Shown here piece by piece: positions 16,680 through 24,894 of a DNA stretch of 42,601 nucleotides; position 1 is the first letter of the stretch, and every line of letters starts with the position of its first letter. Location of the stretch: contig CALFZE010000108.1 of assembly GCA_937952285.1 (NCBI GenBank), forward strand, positions 1 to 42,601, in the 5' to 3' direction. This DNA is from UBA2428 sp002343545 (GTDB lineage: Bacteria; Bdellovibrionota; UBA2428). Below the pieces are notes generated by a model. The model was not told where the DNA came from, searched no databases, and saw only the letters and a list, made by a program, of their open reading frames with translations. A program made the position numbers and the translations under genes.

Positions 16680-16739
16680 GGGACACATCGACCTCTGGAA
16701 ATGGGACAGAATTCGCGTGACTCTGCTTCGAGAATTCGC
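16680..16739. promoter_or_regulatory. 23-bp-spaced direct repeats in the pdxS / MocR-regulator divergent region
   Basis: GGGACA occurs at 16680 and again at 16703; GAATTCGC occurs at 16709 and again at 16732. Both pairs are exactly 23 bp apart, about two helical turns, giving three imperfect 23-bp units in a row. PdxR/MocR regulators are known to bind direct repeats in such divergent regions. This is therefore a good candidate operator for pdxST and the regulator itself. If the GTG at 16717 were the regulator start, part would be coding. Confidence 0.5.
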
Positions 16740-16755
16740 TTTGTATTTCGCCCAG

Positions 16756-18204
16756 ATGGACCGCCAACCCTATTTGCGCCTGAACTTCGGGGCCGACACT
16801 TCGAAGGGCCGCATCACCGTCGAGCAGATCGTTTCGGTCATCCGGGCGCAGATCGTCGGGCGCACGGCGGTCGCGGGATTGCGGCTTCCCCCGGTGCGCG
16901 TGCTCGCGCACCAGCTCCACGTCTCGAAGAACACGGTGCAGGCGGCCTACGAAGAACTCAAGTCGCAAGGCCTCGTGGAGAGCCGCAATCGACTCGGGCT
17001 CTACATCACGCCGCCCAAGGCCATCCAGAAGCCGCTCTCGTCGTGGAAGATTCCCTTTCCCGAGTTCCGCAACATCGGTCCGCTCGAAGCTTCGGCGCGA
17101 TCGCGTCGCGGCGGCATCAACCTAAGCTCGGTCTTCATCGATCCGGACCTGCTGCCCAAAGAAAAAATCGCCTCGTGCTTCCGCAGCGTCCTCACGAGCC
17201 CGGGCCTGAGCTTCTACTCCGATTACCAAGGCTACCGCCCCTTACGCGAGAAGATCGCCGAGCGTCTGCGCAAACGCGGAATCTCGGCCGAAGCCGACCA
17301 CATCGTCACGACGATCGGTTCGCAGCAGGCGCTCGACTTGACCTTCCGCATGCTCGAGCAGCCGAAGATCGCCACCGAGAACCCGGCCTACCATCTCGCG
17401 AAAGTCCTGCTCGAGATGAACGACGCCGAGATGGTGGGGCTGCCGCTCGACCCCTTCACGGGCGCGCCGCTCGCCAAGTGGGAAGAGCTCTTCCGCAAGC
17501 ACCGTCCGAAGCTCGTTTATCTCACGAGCAACTTCCAGAACCCGACGGGCTATTCGTACACGACGCAAGAGATCCAGCAGATCCTTGAGCTCTCGGAGCG
17601 CTACGGCTTCGCGATTCTCGAGGACGACTGGGGCTCGGACATGATGAGCTTCTCGGAGTTCCGCCCTTGCATGCGCGCGATCGGCGGACCGAACGTGCTT
17701 TACGTGAACTCCTTCACGAAGAAAGTGCTGCCCTCCTTCCGCCTGGGCTACCTGCTCGCGAACGAGAACTCCGTCGAGACGCTCGTGAACGCCAAGCGCG
17801 TATCGGCCTTCGGCATGCCCGCCGTCATCGAAGCGACGCTCTTCGAGTTCCTCGATCGCGGCTACTACGATTCGCACCTTAAGCAGCTGCACGCCGAACT
17901 CGACGAACGCTACCGCCACGCGCTCGACCTGCTGCGCACGCTCATGCCGCCCGAAGTGCGTTGGACCACCCCGGGCGGCGGCCCCGTGCTTTGGGTCGAG
18001 GTGCCCGAGCGCGTGCGGCTCTCCGTCATCCAGGAGCGACTCAAGGCCAAGAACATCACGCTCGCCGTGAAGCTGAGCGCCTTCTTCGGCGAGCCACACC
18101 TACACGGCTTCATGCTCGGCTACGCCTTCCTCAAACCGAAAGAGCTCGAGACGGGACTCGAACGTCTGGCCGCCGAGATCCGCCTCGAGCTGGAGACGCG
18201 CTAG
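16756..18204 (+). CDS. MocR/PdxR-type regulator (GntR winged helix + aminotransferase-like domain)
   Basis: A 482-residue protein from the ATG at 16756 (495 from the alternative GTG at 16717). A GntR-type winged helix (VSVIRAQIVGRTAVAGLRLP, then LHVSKNTVQAAYEELKSQGLVES) is followed by a fold-type I aminotransferase domain from about residue 115. The PLP lysine is the first Lys of SFTKKVLPSFRLGYLL (residue 322 from 16756), and the Asp that binds the pyridine nitrogen is in AILEDDWGSD. Position next to pdxS makes it the likely PdxR-type activator/repressor that senses PLP. The start is uncertain; 16756 places the GntR domain at the usual distance and leaves all 23-bp repeats outside the coding part. 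Confidence 0.88.
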   Translation: MDRQPYLRLNFGADTSKGRITVEQIVSVIRAQIVGRTAVAGLRLPPVRVLAHQLHVSKNTVQAAYEELKSQGLVESRNRLGLYITPPKAIQKPLSSWKIPFPEFRNIGPLEASARSRRGGINLSSVFIDPDLLPKEKIASCFRSVLTSPGLSFYSDYQGYRPLREKIAERLRKRGISAEADHIVTTIGSQQALDLTFRMLEQPKIATENPAYHLAKVLLEMNDAEMVGLPLDPFTGAPLAKWEELFRKHRPKLVYLTSNFQNPTGYSYTTQEIQQILELSERYGFAILEDDWGSDMMSFSEFRPCMRAIGGPNVLYVNSFTKKVLPSFRLGYLLANENSVETLVNAKRVSAFGMPAVIEATLFEFLDRGYYDSHLKQLHAELDERYRHALDLLRTLMPPEVRWTTPGGGPVLWVEVPERVRLSVIQERLKAKNITLAVKLSAFFGEPHLHGFMLGYAFLKPKELETGLERLAAEIRLELETR

Positions 18205-18594
18205 TTGTCTCCGGCGAGATCACGGCGCGTCCGCAACAAGTCGTACTTCCTGGGGGCCCTCGCGGGGCTGCACTTCCTGCCCTCGTTTTCGGCGGGCGCG
18301 GAGACGAAGGCCCTCGGCCCCGTCTGGTCTTTCTTGGTGGCGGGCGCGATCGCCTACCTCCTGTCGCAGTGCTACCGCCGCTCGCAGGCGCTCGAGCGTC
18401 GCTTCCTCTTGGCGCTCGCTTATTTTTTCGGGGTCACGTCGAGCCTCGTGGCGGGGCCCGAAGTCCAGGCGCAGATCCACGCCTACCGGCTCGACACCCT
18501 CGGCACGCTCGCCCTCGTCGGCCTTTCGGTTTTCCAACGCCGACGCCTGGGGCGCGGAGCGGCGGCGAATCCGAACGCGCACGTCCCGCGGTAG
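18205..18594 (+). CDS. Small membrane protein, unknown function
   Basis: A 129-residue product starting with TTG directly after the stop of the MocR gene. A basic N-terminus (RSRRVRNK) is followed by about four hydrophobic stretches (near 15-33, 40-55, 65-82 and 97-110), with basic residues RRSQALERR between them. It is probably an inner-membrane protein. The start is uncertain, since no ATG or Shine-Dalgarno exists. It is followed after 12 bp by the GT87-like gene, so the two may work together. I do not recognise a family. Confidence 0.5.
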   Translation: MSPARSRRVRNKSYFLGALAGLHFLPSFSAGAETKALGPVWSFLVAGAIAYLLSQCYRRSQALERRFLLALAYFFGVTSSLVAGPEVQAQIHAYRLDTLGTLALVGLSVFQRRRLGRGAAANPNAHVPR

Positions 18595-18606
18595 GCCGGA
18601 GCCCGC

Positions 18607-19788
18607 GTGACTTCTCCTCTCTCGCGGCTCTCACGCGCGTTGTCCGGCAAAGCCTGGCCGTGGATCGCGGCGGGCCTCGGCCTCTTGATCCTCGTGAGCG
18701 CGGCGAGCCGCTACCTCGTCGCCGACGGGCATGACTTCCAAGCCTACTACTACGCCGCCCAACGTCTCCTGCACGGCGAGAGCCCCTACCGCTACCAGGT
18801 CGAGTACGCCTTCAAGTACCCGGCCGTCTTCGCCCTCGCCTTCGCTCCCTTCGCGCTCTTTCCCTACGACGTCGCGCGGACCCTCTACACGATCCTCCAC
18901 GCCGCGCTGGCGCTCGCGCTGCCCTGGGGCGTCTGGCGCTTCGCCCGGGGCGAAAACACCTCGCCGCTCCTCGCCCCGCGCTTTCGCGTGGGCGTGATCG
19001 TCGCGTTCGTCGCGAGCTTCCGCTTCGTCGACAACGAGTTCCAGATCAGCCAGATCGGGCTCTGGACCTTCGCCGCGATGCTCGGGGGCCTCGCGTGCCT
19101 GCGTCGCGCGCCTCGCGCCGCGCCGACCGCGCTCGGCACGACGCTCTTCACGCTCGGCGCCGTCACGAAGGTCCACAGCCTCGTCGCCTTCGTCGCGTTC
19201 GGGCGCGCCGCGGCTTGGCGGCGTTGGGCCCCCTACGCCCTGCTCGCCCTGGCCGTCGTCCTGCTGCCGAGCCCGGAGCACTGGCTCGATTGGGCCCGTC
19301 AGATGAAGCTGACGACCCCCGACCTGCCGACGCCGCCTTACGCGAGGAACGTGCAGGGATTCTACCCGATGGCCGTAACGCTCTTCGGCTGGTCGGCGCT
19401 CGGCTACGCTCCGCTGCTCCTGGCGCTGCCGTTCTTCGTGGCGGCCTTCCTCGCGCTGCCGCGTTTCGATCTAGCCGACGCGCGAAGCCAGCCGGCCGCG
19501 CTCTTCCTTACGGTCGCGACGTGGCTGACGCTGGGGTGCCTGTCGTCGCCGCTGCCGTGGCACTACACCTATTCCTTCGCGTGGGCCGTCCTGCCGCTGA
19601 GCTGGGCCGTCGCGAGCCGCGCGGAACGGCGAGGGCTCCTCGCGCTCGCGCTCTTCTTGGGGCTGACCCCCAAGGGGATCATCGGCTTCGACGTGGCGGC
19701 CTTCCTCGAAGGGCGCCAGAGCGTCGCGATCGTCTTCTTGCTGCTGGGCTTGATCTTCGCCCGCCAGGCGCGACGCCTCGCGCGCTAA
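18607..19788 (+). CDS. GT87/DUF2029-family membrane glycosyltransferase
   Basis: A 393-residue polytopic membrane protein with the DUF2029/GT87 pattern: HDFQAYYYAAQRLLHGESPY near 39-58, then YPAVFALAFAPFALFP, and later SPLPWHYTYSFAW. About ten membrane helices are visible. Characterised relatives are alpha-mannosyl- or arabinosyltransferases using polyprenyl-phosphate sugars in mycobacterial lipid and arabinan synthesis. The acceptor here is unknown. It starts with GTG at 18607 and overlaps the end of the convergent small exported protein by 4 bp. It is one of four putative glycosyltransferases of different families in this window. Confidence 0.8.
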   Translation: MTSPLSRLSRALSGKAWPWIAAGLGLLILVSAASRYLVADGHDFQAYYYAAQRLLHGESPYRYQVEYAFKYPAVFALAFAPFALFPYDVARTLYTILHAALALALPWGVWRFARGENTSPLLAPRFRVGVIVAFVASFRFVDNEFQISQIGLWTFAAMLGGLACLRRAPRAAPTALGTTLFTLGAVTKVHSLVAFVAFGRAAAWRRWAPYALLALAVVLLPSPEHWLDWARQMKLTTPDLPTPPYARNVQGFYPMAVTLFGWSALGYAPLLLALPFFVAAFLALPRFDLADARSQPAALFLTVATWLTLGCLSSPLPWHYTYSFAWAVLPLSWAVASRAERRGLLALALFLGLTPKGIIGFDVAAFLEGRQSVAIVFLLLGLIFARQARRLAR

Positions 19789-20306
19789 CGCCGCTCCGTC
19801 ACGAGCTCCTTCGACACGAGGTTCAGGCCGCGCTGCGAGCGCGGGTCGCCCGCTTCGAAGGCGGCGCAGTGGAGCGTCGGCAGGAGCGCGGCGTCGGGAA
19901 CGTCGTCGCGGACCGTCTCGAGGCAAAGCAGGCGCAGCGGCGCGAAGACCTCGACGCGCAACTGCAGGTAGCGCGGATCCGCGGACGAGCTCGGCGGGAA
20001 GGCGCGGTAGAGCACGACGCGGCCCCGCCAGTCGCCCGACTCGAAAGGGGCCGAAGCCTGGCGAACGTCCTGCGGGCGCGTCGGCGCCGGCACGGAGAAC
20101 TCGAGCCGCGCGGCCGACGCGTCGGACCGCGGAAGCTCGCAACGGAAGGCGCCTTCGCCGACGCCCGGCGCGGCGCAGGTCGCGCGCCAGAACTGAAGCT
20201 CGAAGGCGTAGCGACGCGTGGAGGCCCCGGGGTTCCATGCCGGGGCCGCCACGACGGCCGCACTCGCGAACGCGAAGGCCAGGGTCACGAAGCGGGTCGT
20301 TTTCAT
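19785..20306 (-). CDS. Exported protein, unknown function
   Basis: A 173-residue protein with a signal peptide (MKTTRFVTLAFAFASAAVVAA, cleavage after VAA near 21). The mature part contains three Cys (near 44, 56 and 130 by eye, plus one more toward the end) and many short beta-like segments such as RLEFSVPAP and RYLQLRVEVFAPLRLLC. The start overlaps the cutA stop by 4 nt (ATGA), so it is translated with cutA. No family recognised; the link with CutA is only genomic. Confidence 0.62.
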   Translation of the reverse strand: MKTTRFVTLAFAFASAAVVAAPAWNPGASTRRYAFELQFWRATCAAPGVGEGAFRCELPRSDASAARLEFSVPAPTRPQDVRQASAPFESGDWRGRVVLYRAFPPSSSADPRYLQLRVEVFAPLRLLCLETVRDDVPDAALLPTLHCAAFEAGDPRSQRGLNLVSKELVTERR

Positions 20307-20617
20307 GTCGTCTCCTTCTCGATCCAGGCGAGATAATCCGGCAGCCCGCCCACGACGTCGAGCACGACGATCGCCGGCAATTCGTAGGGATGCGAGGCGC
20401 GCAAGCTCTCGACGAGCGCTTCGACCCGCTCGCCCGAGGTCTTCAGCCAGAGAAGGGATTCCTGGGACTCTTCGATCCGCCCCTCCCATCGGTAGCAAGC
20501 GGCCACCCCGGGCCACGCGTTCGCGCACGCGGCGAGACGCGCCTCGACCACGGCCCGGCCCGCCGCGCGCGCGGCGTCTTGGCTGGGATAGGTCGAGTAG
20601 ACGATCTTCGGGCCCAT
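20303..20617 (-). CDS. cutA: CutA1-family divalent-cation-tolerance protein
   Basis: A 104-residue protein with the CutA1 pattern. It begins with IVYSTYPSQDAARAAGRAVVE (the family 'V.TT.P....A..IA..LVE.RLAAC'), then RLAACANAWPGV, YRWEGRIEESQESLLWLKT and HPYELPAIVVLDV. CutA forms very stable trimers; it was linked to copper tolerance in E. coli, but its actual role is unclear. The conserved Cys of RLAAC is present. It is divergent from the delta-60 lipoprotein gene, and its stop is shared with the start of the next gene on the minus strand. Confidence 0.95.
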   Translation of the reverse strand: MGPKIVYSTYPSQDAARAAGRAVVEARLAACANAWPGVAACYRWEGRIEESQESLLWLKTSGERVEALVESLRASHPYELPAIVVLDVVGGLPDYLAWIEKETT

Positions 20618-20650
20618 CCGCGGAGTCGTAGCGCCCGGGACGGACGCCGT

Positions 20651-20670
20651 CGAGCGAGTTATACTCGCTG
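20651..20670 (+). promoter_or_regulatory. Inverted repeat over a -10-like TATACT before the delta-60 lipoprotein
   Basis: AGCGAG-TTATA-CTCGCT forms a 6-bp inverted repeat around the hexamer TATACT (20660-20665). The hexamer ends 7 nt before the ATG at 20673, and no Shine-Dalgarno exists. GGGACG at a 17-bp spacing could be a poor -35. This fits a leaderless message whose promoter is overlaid by a possible operator. Confidence 0.4.
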
Positions 20671-20672
20671 GC

Positions 20673-21863
20673 ATGCGATCGCTACTCGCCCCCGCCGCCG
20701 TCTTCCTGGGTCTCGCCACGCTGGGTGGCTGCGGCCTGCAGATCGCGGAACCCTGGGGCGCGGCGAATGCCGCGGTCGGTTCCCTCGACGAGAGCTTCGA
20801 CGCCGGCTGGGGGAGCGGCTTCACCGGGTCCGTCGATGCGATCGCGATGCTTTCGGACGGCGGTATCCTCGCGGCCGGCCGCTTTACCGCCTTCGACGCC
20901 CGCGCCCGCGGCGGCCTCGTGAAGTTCTCGGCCGACGGCGTGCCGGATCCGGGCTTCGGCCCCTTCGCGATCTCGCCGGCGAACGCCTCGGTCCACGCCG
21001 TCGCCGTGCAGAGCGACGGGCGCGTCCTCGTGGGCGGCGATTTCTCGGGCTTCGCGGGGGGCTCGACGGCCAAGATCGCGCGCCTCCTGCCGAACGGCCA
21101 GCTCGACACGAGCTTCGCCGTGGGGTCGACGGGCTTCGACGGCGTCGTCTCGTCGATCGCGCTCGACTCGCAAGGGCGCGTTTACGTGGGCGGAACCTTC
21201 TCGACTTACGGCGGAAGCGCGGCGCCGCGGCTCGTGCGCCTCGCCGCCAACGGCGTCCGCGACACGGGTTTCGCGGTCGGATCGGGGTTCTCGCTCGACG
21301 TGAACGAAGTCGTCGTCGAGTCCGACGACCGCGTGCTCGCGGGCGGCAGCTTCACGGCTTACCAAGGGATCTCCCGCAGCCGCTTCGTCCGCCTGCTTTC
21401 CGACGGGTCGGTCGACGCGAGTTTCGCGACCGCGATCGGCACCGCCGCGAACGGAAGCGTGAACGCGCTTCTCTCCACGTCGACGGGCATCCTCGTCGGC
21501 GGCAACTTCAGCTTCTTCGGCGGGCTCGAGACGGGCACCTCGCTTTGGCTCGACGCCTTCGGTGCCCGTCGGGCGAGTTTTCTCAGCGCGGGCGACACGT
21601 CGGCCTTCGCGCGACAAGCCGACGGCGCGATTCTCGTGGGCGGCGACTTCAACCGCGTGCTCGACCGCGTCGCGACCCTTCGGCTCGCGCGGATCTCGTC
21701 CGACGGCACGGCGCTCGACGAAGCCTTCCTCGCGGCGAACGGGACGGGCTTCGACGGCGTCGTGCGCGCCCTCGCGATCCAGGCCGACGGCAAGATCCTG
21801 GTCGGGGGCGAGTTCCGCACCTTCAACGGCGTCGCGGCCGCCGGACTTCTGCGGCTCAAATGA
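20673..21863 (+). CDS. Lipoprotein with delta-60 repeats (predicted beta-propeller)
   Basis: A 396-residue lipoprotein. The lipobox LGGC places the lipid-modified cysteine at Cys20. The rest consists of about seven repeats of the 'delta-60' type, each with an 'I..L.DG.ILVGG.F..' strand set followed by 'L..DG..D.SF'. Clear examples are VQSDGRVLVGGDF, LDSQGRVYVGGTF, VESDDRVLAGGSF and IQADGKILVGGEF. Such repeats are known from Myxococcus and Bdellovibrio relatives and are expected to form a propeller. The protein likely sits on the outer membrane or periplasmic face; ligand or partner unknown. Its stop overlaps the start of the GT4 gene by 4 nt (ATGA). Confidence 0.85.
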   Translation: MRSLLAPAAVFLGLATLGGCGLQIAEPWGAANAAVGSLDESFDAGWGSGFTGSVDAIAMLSDGGILAAGRFTAFDARARGGLVKFSADGVPDPGFGPFAISPANASVHAVAVQSDGRVLVGGDFSGFAGGSTAKIARLLPNGQLDTSFAVGSTGFDGVVSSIALDSQGRVYVGGTFSTYGGSAAPRLVRLAANGVRDTGFAVGSGFSLDVNEVVVESDDRVLAGGSFTAYQGISRSRFVRLLSDGSVDASFATAIGTAANGSVNALLSTSTGILVGGNFSFFGGLETGTSLWLDAFGARRASFLSAGDTSAFARQADGAILVGGDFNRVLDRVATLRLARISSDGTALDEAFLAANGTGFDGVVRALAIQADGKILVGGEFRTFNGVAAAGLLRLK

Positions 21864-22852
21864 AGATCCTGCACGTTTGTCTCTCCCAACTTCCCGCGCC
21901 GAACTACGGCGGCACCGAGCGCGTCGTGCACTCGCTCGCCAAGACGCAGGCCGAATTCGGCCACGAAGTCTCGGTGCTCTGCCTGCCCGGCAGCCGGCTC
22001 CCCTTCGCGAAGGTCATCGAGTGGAACGAGCCGCGCGACCCGCGCAAGCTCGTTCCCGAGGGCATCGAGATCCTGCACTTTCACGGTCTGCCGATCCCCG
22101 GACTCGAGGCGCTCCCGCACGTCTGCACGATCCACGGCAACGGCAAGGCCGGCGAGGAGTTCCCGGCCAACTCGCTCTTCGTGAGCGAGGACCACGCGCG
22201 ACGGCACGGGTGGACGGAGTTCGTGCACAACGGTATCGATCCCGACGAGTATCCCCTCGTCTCCACGCGCGACGCGGGACGCTTCGTGTTCCTCGCGAAG
22301 GCCGCGTGGAAGGTCAAGAACCTGCGGGGCGCGGTACGCGTCGCGAAGGCCGCCGGGGGCCGCATCGAGGTCATGGGCGGCGCACGCCCTTGGTGGTGTC
22401 TCTCGCGACGCGCGCGTTTTCACGGATCGATCGGCGGCGAAACCAAGCTTCGCCTTTTGCAAGGCGCGCAGGCCCTGCTCTTTCCGGTGCTCTGGGACGA
22501 GCCCTTCGGGCTCGCGGTCGTCGAAGCCTTGGCCTGCGGCACGCCCGTCGTCGCGACGCCTCGCGGGTCGCTGCCCGAGATCCTCACCCCGGAGTGCGGC
22601 GTGCTCGCCGATGACTTTGGCGGACTCGTGCGCGGAGCGGCCGCGGCCGCGCGACTCGATCCGCGCGCCTGCCGCGAACGCGTCGTGGTGGCGTTCAACC
22701 ACCGGCGCATGACCCAGAAGTACCTCGACTACTATCGACGCGTGCTCGCCCAGGGCAAGCTGCGCGCGGGACGCCCTCGCAAAGGCACCGAGCAGGGCGC
22801 CGAAGCGCTCATCGACTACGTGGGCCGGTCACGCTGGCCGATCGTGACTTGA
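21860..22852 (+). CDS. GT4-family glycosyltransferase
   Basis: A 330-residue GT-B fold transferase. The N-terminal domain starts MKILHVCLSQLPAPNYGGTE, which is the usual acceptor-side glycine loop, followed by RVVHSLAKTQAEFGHEV. The C-terminal donor domain has FPVLWDEPFGLAVVEALACG, the family E-x7-E motif, followed by TPVVATPRGSLPEIL. It would transfer a nucleotide-activated sugar in the cytoplasm onto a lipid or polysaccharide precursor. A mid-size hallmark stretch FVFLAKAAWKVKNLRGAVRVAK fits the start of the second domain. It is translationally coupled to the lipoprotein upstream, an unusual partner. Confidence 0.9.
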   Translation: MKILHVCLSQLPAPNYGGTERVVHSLAKTQAEFGHEVSVLCLPGSRLPFAKVIEWNEPRDPRKLVPEGIEILHFHGLPIPGLEALPHVCTIHGNGKAGEEFPANSLFVSEDHARRHGWTEFVHNGIDPDEYPLVSTRDAGRFVFLAKAAWKVKNLRGAVRVAKAAGGRIEVMGGARPWWCLSRRARFHGSIGGETKLRLLQGAQALLFPVLWDEPFGLAVVEALACGTPVVATPRGSLPEILTPECGVLADDFGGLVRGAAAAARLDPRACRERVVVAFNHRRMTQKYLDYYRRVLAQGKLRAGRPRKGTEQGAEALIDYVGRSRWPIVT

Positions 22853-22870
22853 GCGAAGTCGTCGCCCCCT

Positions 22871-24652
22871 TTAGTCCTGCCCCCGCAGAACGGGATAGCC
22901 GCCGGGCCCCATCCGCCAAACGTTCTGAAAATCCCAGCCCGCGAAGCTCGCGGGGTTCGACATTTCGGACGCCCCCAAAGACCTCGTACCCATGATCATC
23001 TGCGGCAGCACTTCCGTGCCGTTGACCGCGTAGAAGTAAGTGCTCCTCTCGAAGGCGCTCAGCCCCACGGCCGCCTGGTCCCAATAGATGCCGTTGGCCG
23101 GGGTTTTCGTGGCCCAATCGGTGAAGGTCGGGGCCCGCCAAATCAGGGTGCGGTCCGAAATGTCGCTGACCTCGGCGACGACCCGAGCCGCCGTATAGAG
23201 ATTCCGGGTTTTTGCCATTTCGCCGCGGGCCGCGAGGCCTCCGACTTCGATGAAGGCCGTCCGCTCGGCCCGCGCCGAAACGAGCCCTCGCGAGTAGGAA
23301 TCCGAGATACTGGCCACGCCCGCAACCAGACCGCCTACGTTTAAGACCACGGGGCCATCTAGGTCCGAGGACGTCGCGACGACGTCGCCGAGACTCGCGC
23401 ATTTGGCGAGAGTCGTCGAATAACCGGCCACGCCGCCGACGTAGGCCTGGAATCCGTGGCCGCCCGAGACCCCACGGGCGCCGTTCATCGTGACGCGGAC
23501 GTTCGTGCGGCTCACGCAGTCTTCGCAGTCGACCATCCCACCGATCCCGCCGACTTTAATGTTCAGCGTCGACACGGGAACCGAGCTGATGACTTCGAGC
23601 GAGCCCGAAGTCCGTATGTTCTTCAAATTCCCGCTGCAACCGGCGATCGAGCCGACGTAGGCAAAACGGTTATTCACCATATTGTTTTCGAAGCGAATCA
23701 TCGCCTGTTCGAGTCGGAGGTTCACGACGGATTTCGCCGAACCGAAAAGTCCGCCGATGCAATTATGGTAGATGTCGGTAGTCGGGATCGGCAACCCAAG
23801 ACCAAGTCCCCGGTCTACCCGAAGCCCGCGGATCGCGAAACCCGCGCCGTCGAAGCCCGTGATCGACTCGAGCATGGGAAGATTCGCGCCGTCGACGACG
23901 GGCTCGCCCGCGAGATTGAGGTCGTTCGCGAGTCGATAGAAGTAGGTGCTCGCCGTACGGATTTGCGCGAACTGAGCCGGCGTCGAAATGAGGAAGGGAT
24001 CCGTGGGAGTTCCGGTGCCGCCCGCGAAGGAGTTGCAGCTCGGGTCGATGACCTTCTGTCCGGTCGGCCCGAGGCTATCGTAGCTGCAGTCGGCGTTGTT
24101 GACCACGGTGCAAGAGGAGCGCCGATACTGCTGCCGCAGAATCGGGCCATCGCACTCGGCATTCTCCCACGCGGTATAGGTCCAATAGCTGCGGGCTTGC
24201 ACGCAAGCGCCGTCGGCGATGACCTGGTACCGAGACGGCATGACGCCCTGGCACTGGGTTTCCGAAGCTTGTCGGCCCGAAGAATTGAGACAAGAAACGC
24301 TTCGCGTCTGGTATCGGAAGCCGGTCTGAGCGCAGTCGCCCGAGGCCCAAGCGCCGGCCACCCAAGACGGCGGCAAAATATCCTCGAAAGGAGACGGCAC
24401 GATCGGTACGACCGGGGGCGCCCCCACGGTCGATCCGCCGCCGGACGAGACGCCGCCCGAGGGGGAACGTGCCTTCGATTTTTTCGGAGAGTTCGTCTTC
24501 GCGCCCGATTCCGCCTCGGCGCCCACGTCGGCGCCCACGTCGGCGCCCACCACGTCGGCCGCCGACGTGGGCGACTTGTCCCCGCACGCGCCGACGCAAA
24601 CCACGAGTCCCAGATTCAAGAGCAAATAAGAAAACCGGGTTGTGACTCTCAT
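22871..24652 (-). CDS. Surface lipoprotein with TSP1-like and GLUG-like repeats (adhesin candidate)
   Basis: A 593-residue lipoprotein; lipobox VGAC with Cys23. A low-complexity linker (VGADVGADVGAEAESGA, then Ser/Gly/Pro-rich) runs to about 95. Next come two Cys-rich modules with WVAGAWASGDCAQTGFRYQ and SYWTYTAWENAECDG, resembling thrombospondin type 1 repeats (Trp pairs, spaced Cys, 'RSVSC'). From about 210 onward the sequence has GLUG-like units (IGGLFGSAKSVVNL, VGGIGGMV, VGGVAGYSTTLAKC, VGGLVAGVASISDSYSRG, VGGLAARG), expected to form a beta-helix. Such a design suits a surface adhesin or matrix-binding protein. The start at 24652 is chosen for the signal sequence. It ends 18 bp from the convergent GT4 gene. 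Confidence 0.75.
   Translation of the reverse strand: MRVTTRFSYLLLNLGLVVCVGACGDKSPTSAADVVGADVGADVGAEAESGAKTNSPKKSKARSPSGGVSSGGGSTVGAPPVVPIVPSPFEDILPPSWVAGAWASGDCAQTGFRYQTRSVSCLNSSGRQASETQCQGVMPSRYQVIADGACVQARSYWTYTAWENAECDGPILRQQYRRSSCTVVNNADCSYDSLGPTGQKVIDPSCNSFAGGTGTPTDPFLISTPAQFAQIRTASTYFYRLANDLNLAGEPVVDGANLPMLESITGFDGAGFAIRGLRVDRGLGLGLPIPTTDIYHNCIGGLFGSAKSVVNLRLEQAMIRFENNMVNNRFAYVGSIAGCSGNLKNIRTSGSLEVISSVPVSTLNIKVGGIGGMVDCEDCVSRTNVRVTMNGARGVSGGHGFQAYVGGVAGYSTTLAKCASLGDVVATSSDLDGPVVLNVGGLVAGVASISDSYSRGLVSARAERTAFIEVGGLAARGEMAKTRNLYTAARVVAEVSDISDRTLIWRAPTFTDWATKTPANGIYWDQAAVGLSAFERSTYFYAVNGTEVLPQMIMGTRSLGASEMSNPASFAGWDFQNVWRMGPGGYPVLRGQD
24517..24550. repeat. In-frame 12-bp tandem repeat in the lipoprotein gene
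   Basis: CGGCGCCCACGT is repeated almost three times (24517-24528, 24529-24540, 24541-24550). It encodes the VGAD units of the linker after the lipid anchor. The 12-bp period keeps the frame, so slippage would alter linker length rather than switch the gene off. Confidence 0.85.
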
Positions 24653-24838
24653 GCTTCCAGCTTGCGGGGGCACGCCCGCTCGCCTCAAGCGCAGATCGGA
24701 TAAGACGTTCGTAAACACTCGCCTCGGCCCGAGCGAAGTCGAGGTAAAGGCCGATTCCCGAGTCGGTACTGGACCTTGTCCGCGCGGCCGGAACGCTTCT
24801 CGATCCGGCGCCGCCGAGGTAGCCGGCGTTAGGCAAAC
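24653..24838. promoter_or_regulatory. Lipoprotein upstream region; no gene seen
   Basis: The interval between the lipoprotein start and the prc terminator holds no convincing coding sequence. It is less codon-structured than its neighbours and must contain the lipoprotein promoter on the minus strand. CTGGAAGC just before the ATG is a weak Shine-Dalgarno. I see no clear -35/-10 pair. Confidence 0.4.
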
Positions 24839-24869
24839 AAAAAAGGCGCCCCGCTTTCGCGGAGCGCCT
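24839..24869 (-). terminator. Intrinsic terminator of prc
   Basis: On the minus strand AGGCGC-T-CCGC, loop GAAA, GCGG-G-GCGCCT is followed by TTTTTT. It is a 10-pair stem with one mismatch, then a U tract. It lies 26 bp after the stop codon of the protease gene and ends its transcript before the lipoprotein gene. Confidence 0.88.
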
Positions 24870-24894
24870 TCGCGACTTCGACCTCGAATGGATC

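Noticed and set aside
20237..22852. 871-residue plus-strand frame ending with the GT4 glycosyltransferase
   Set aside because: Only the last 330 residues, from the ATG at 21860, look like protein. The rest is an Arg-rich shadow of the cutA, CutA-partner and delta-60 genes.
24517..24550. CRISPR or phase-variation on/off repeat
   Set aside because: The period is 12 bp and in frame, with no spacers. It cannot cause a frameshift.
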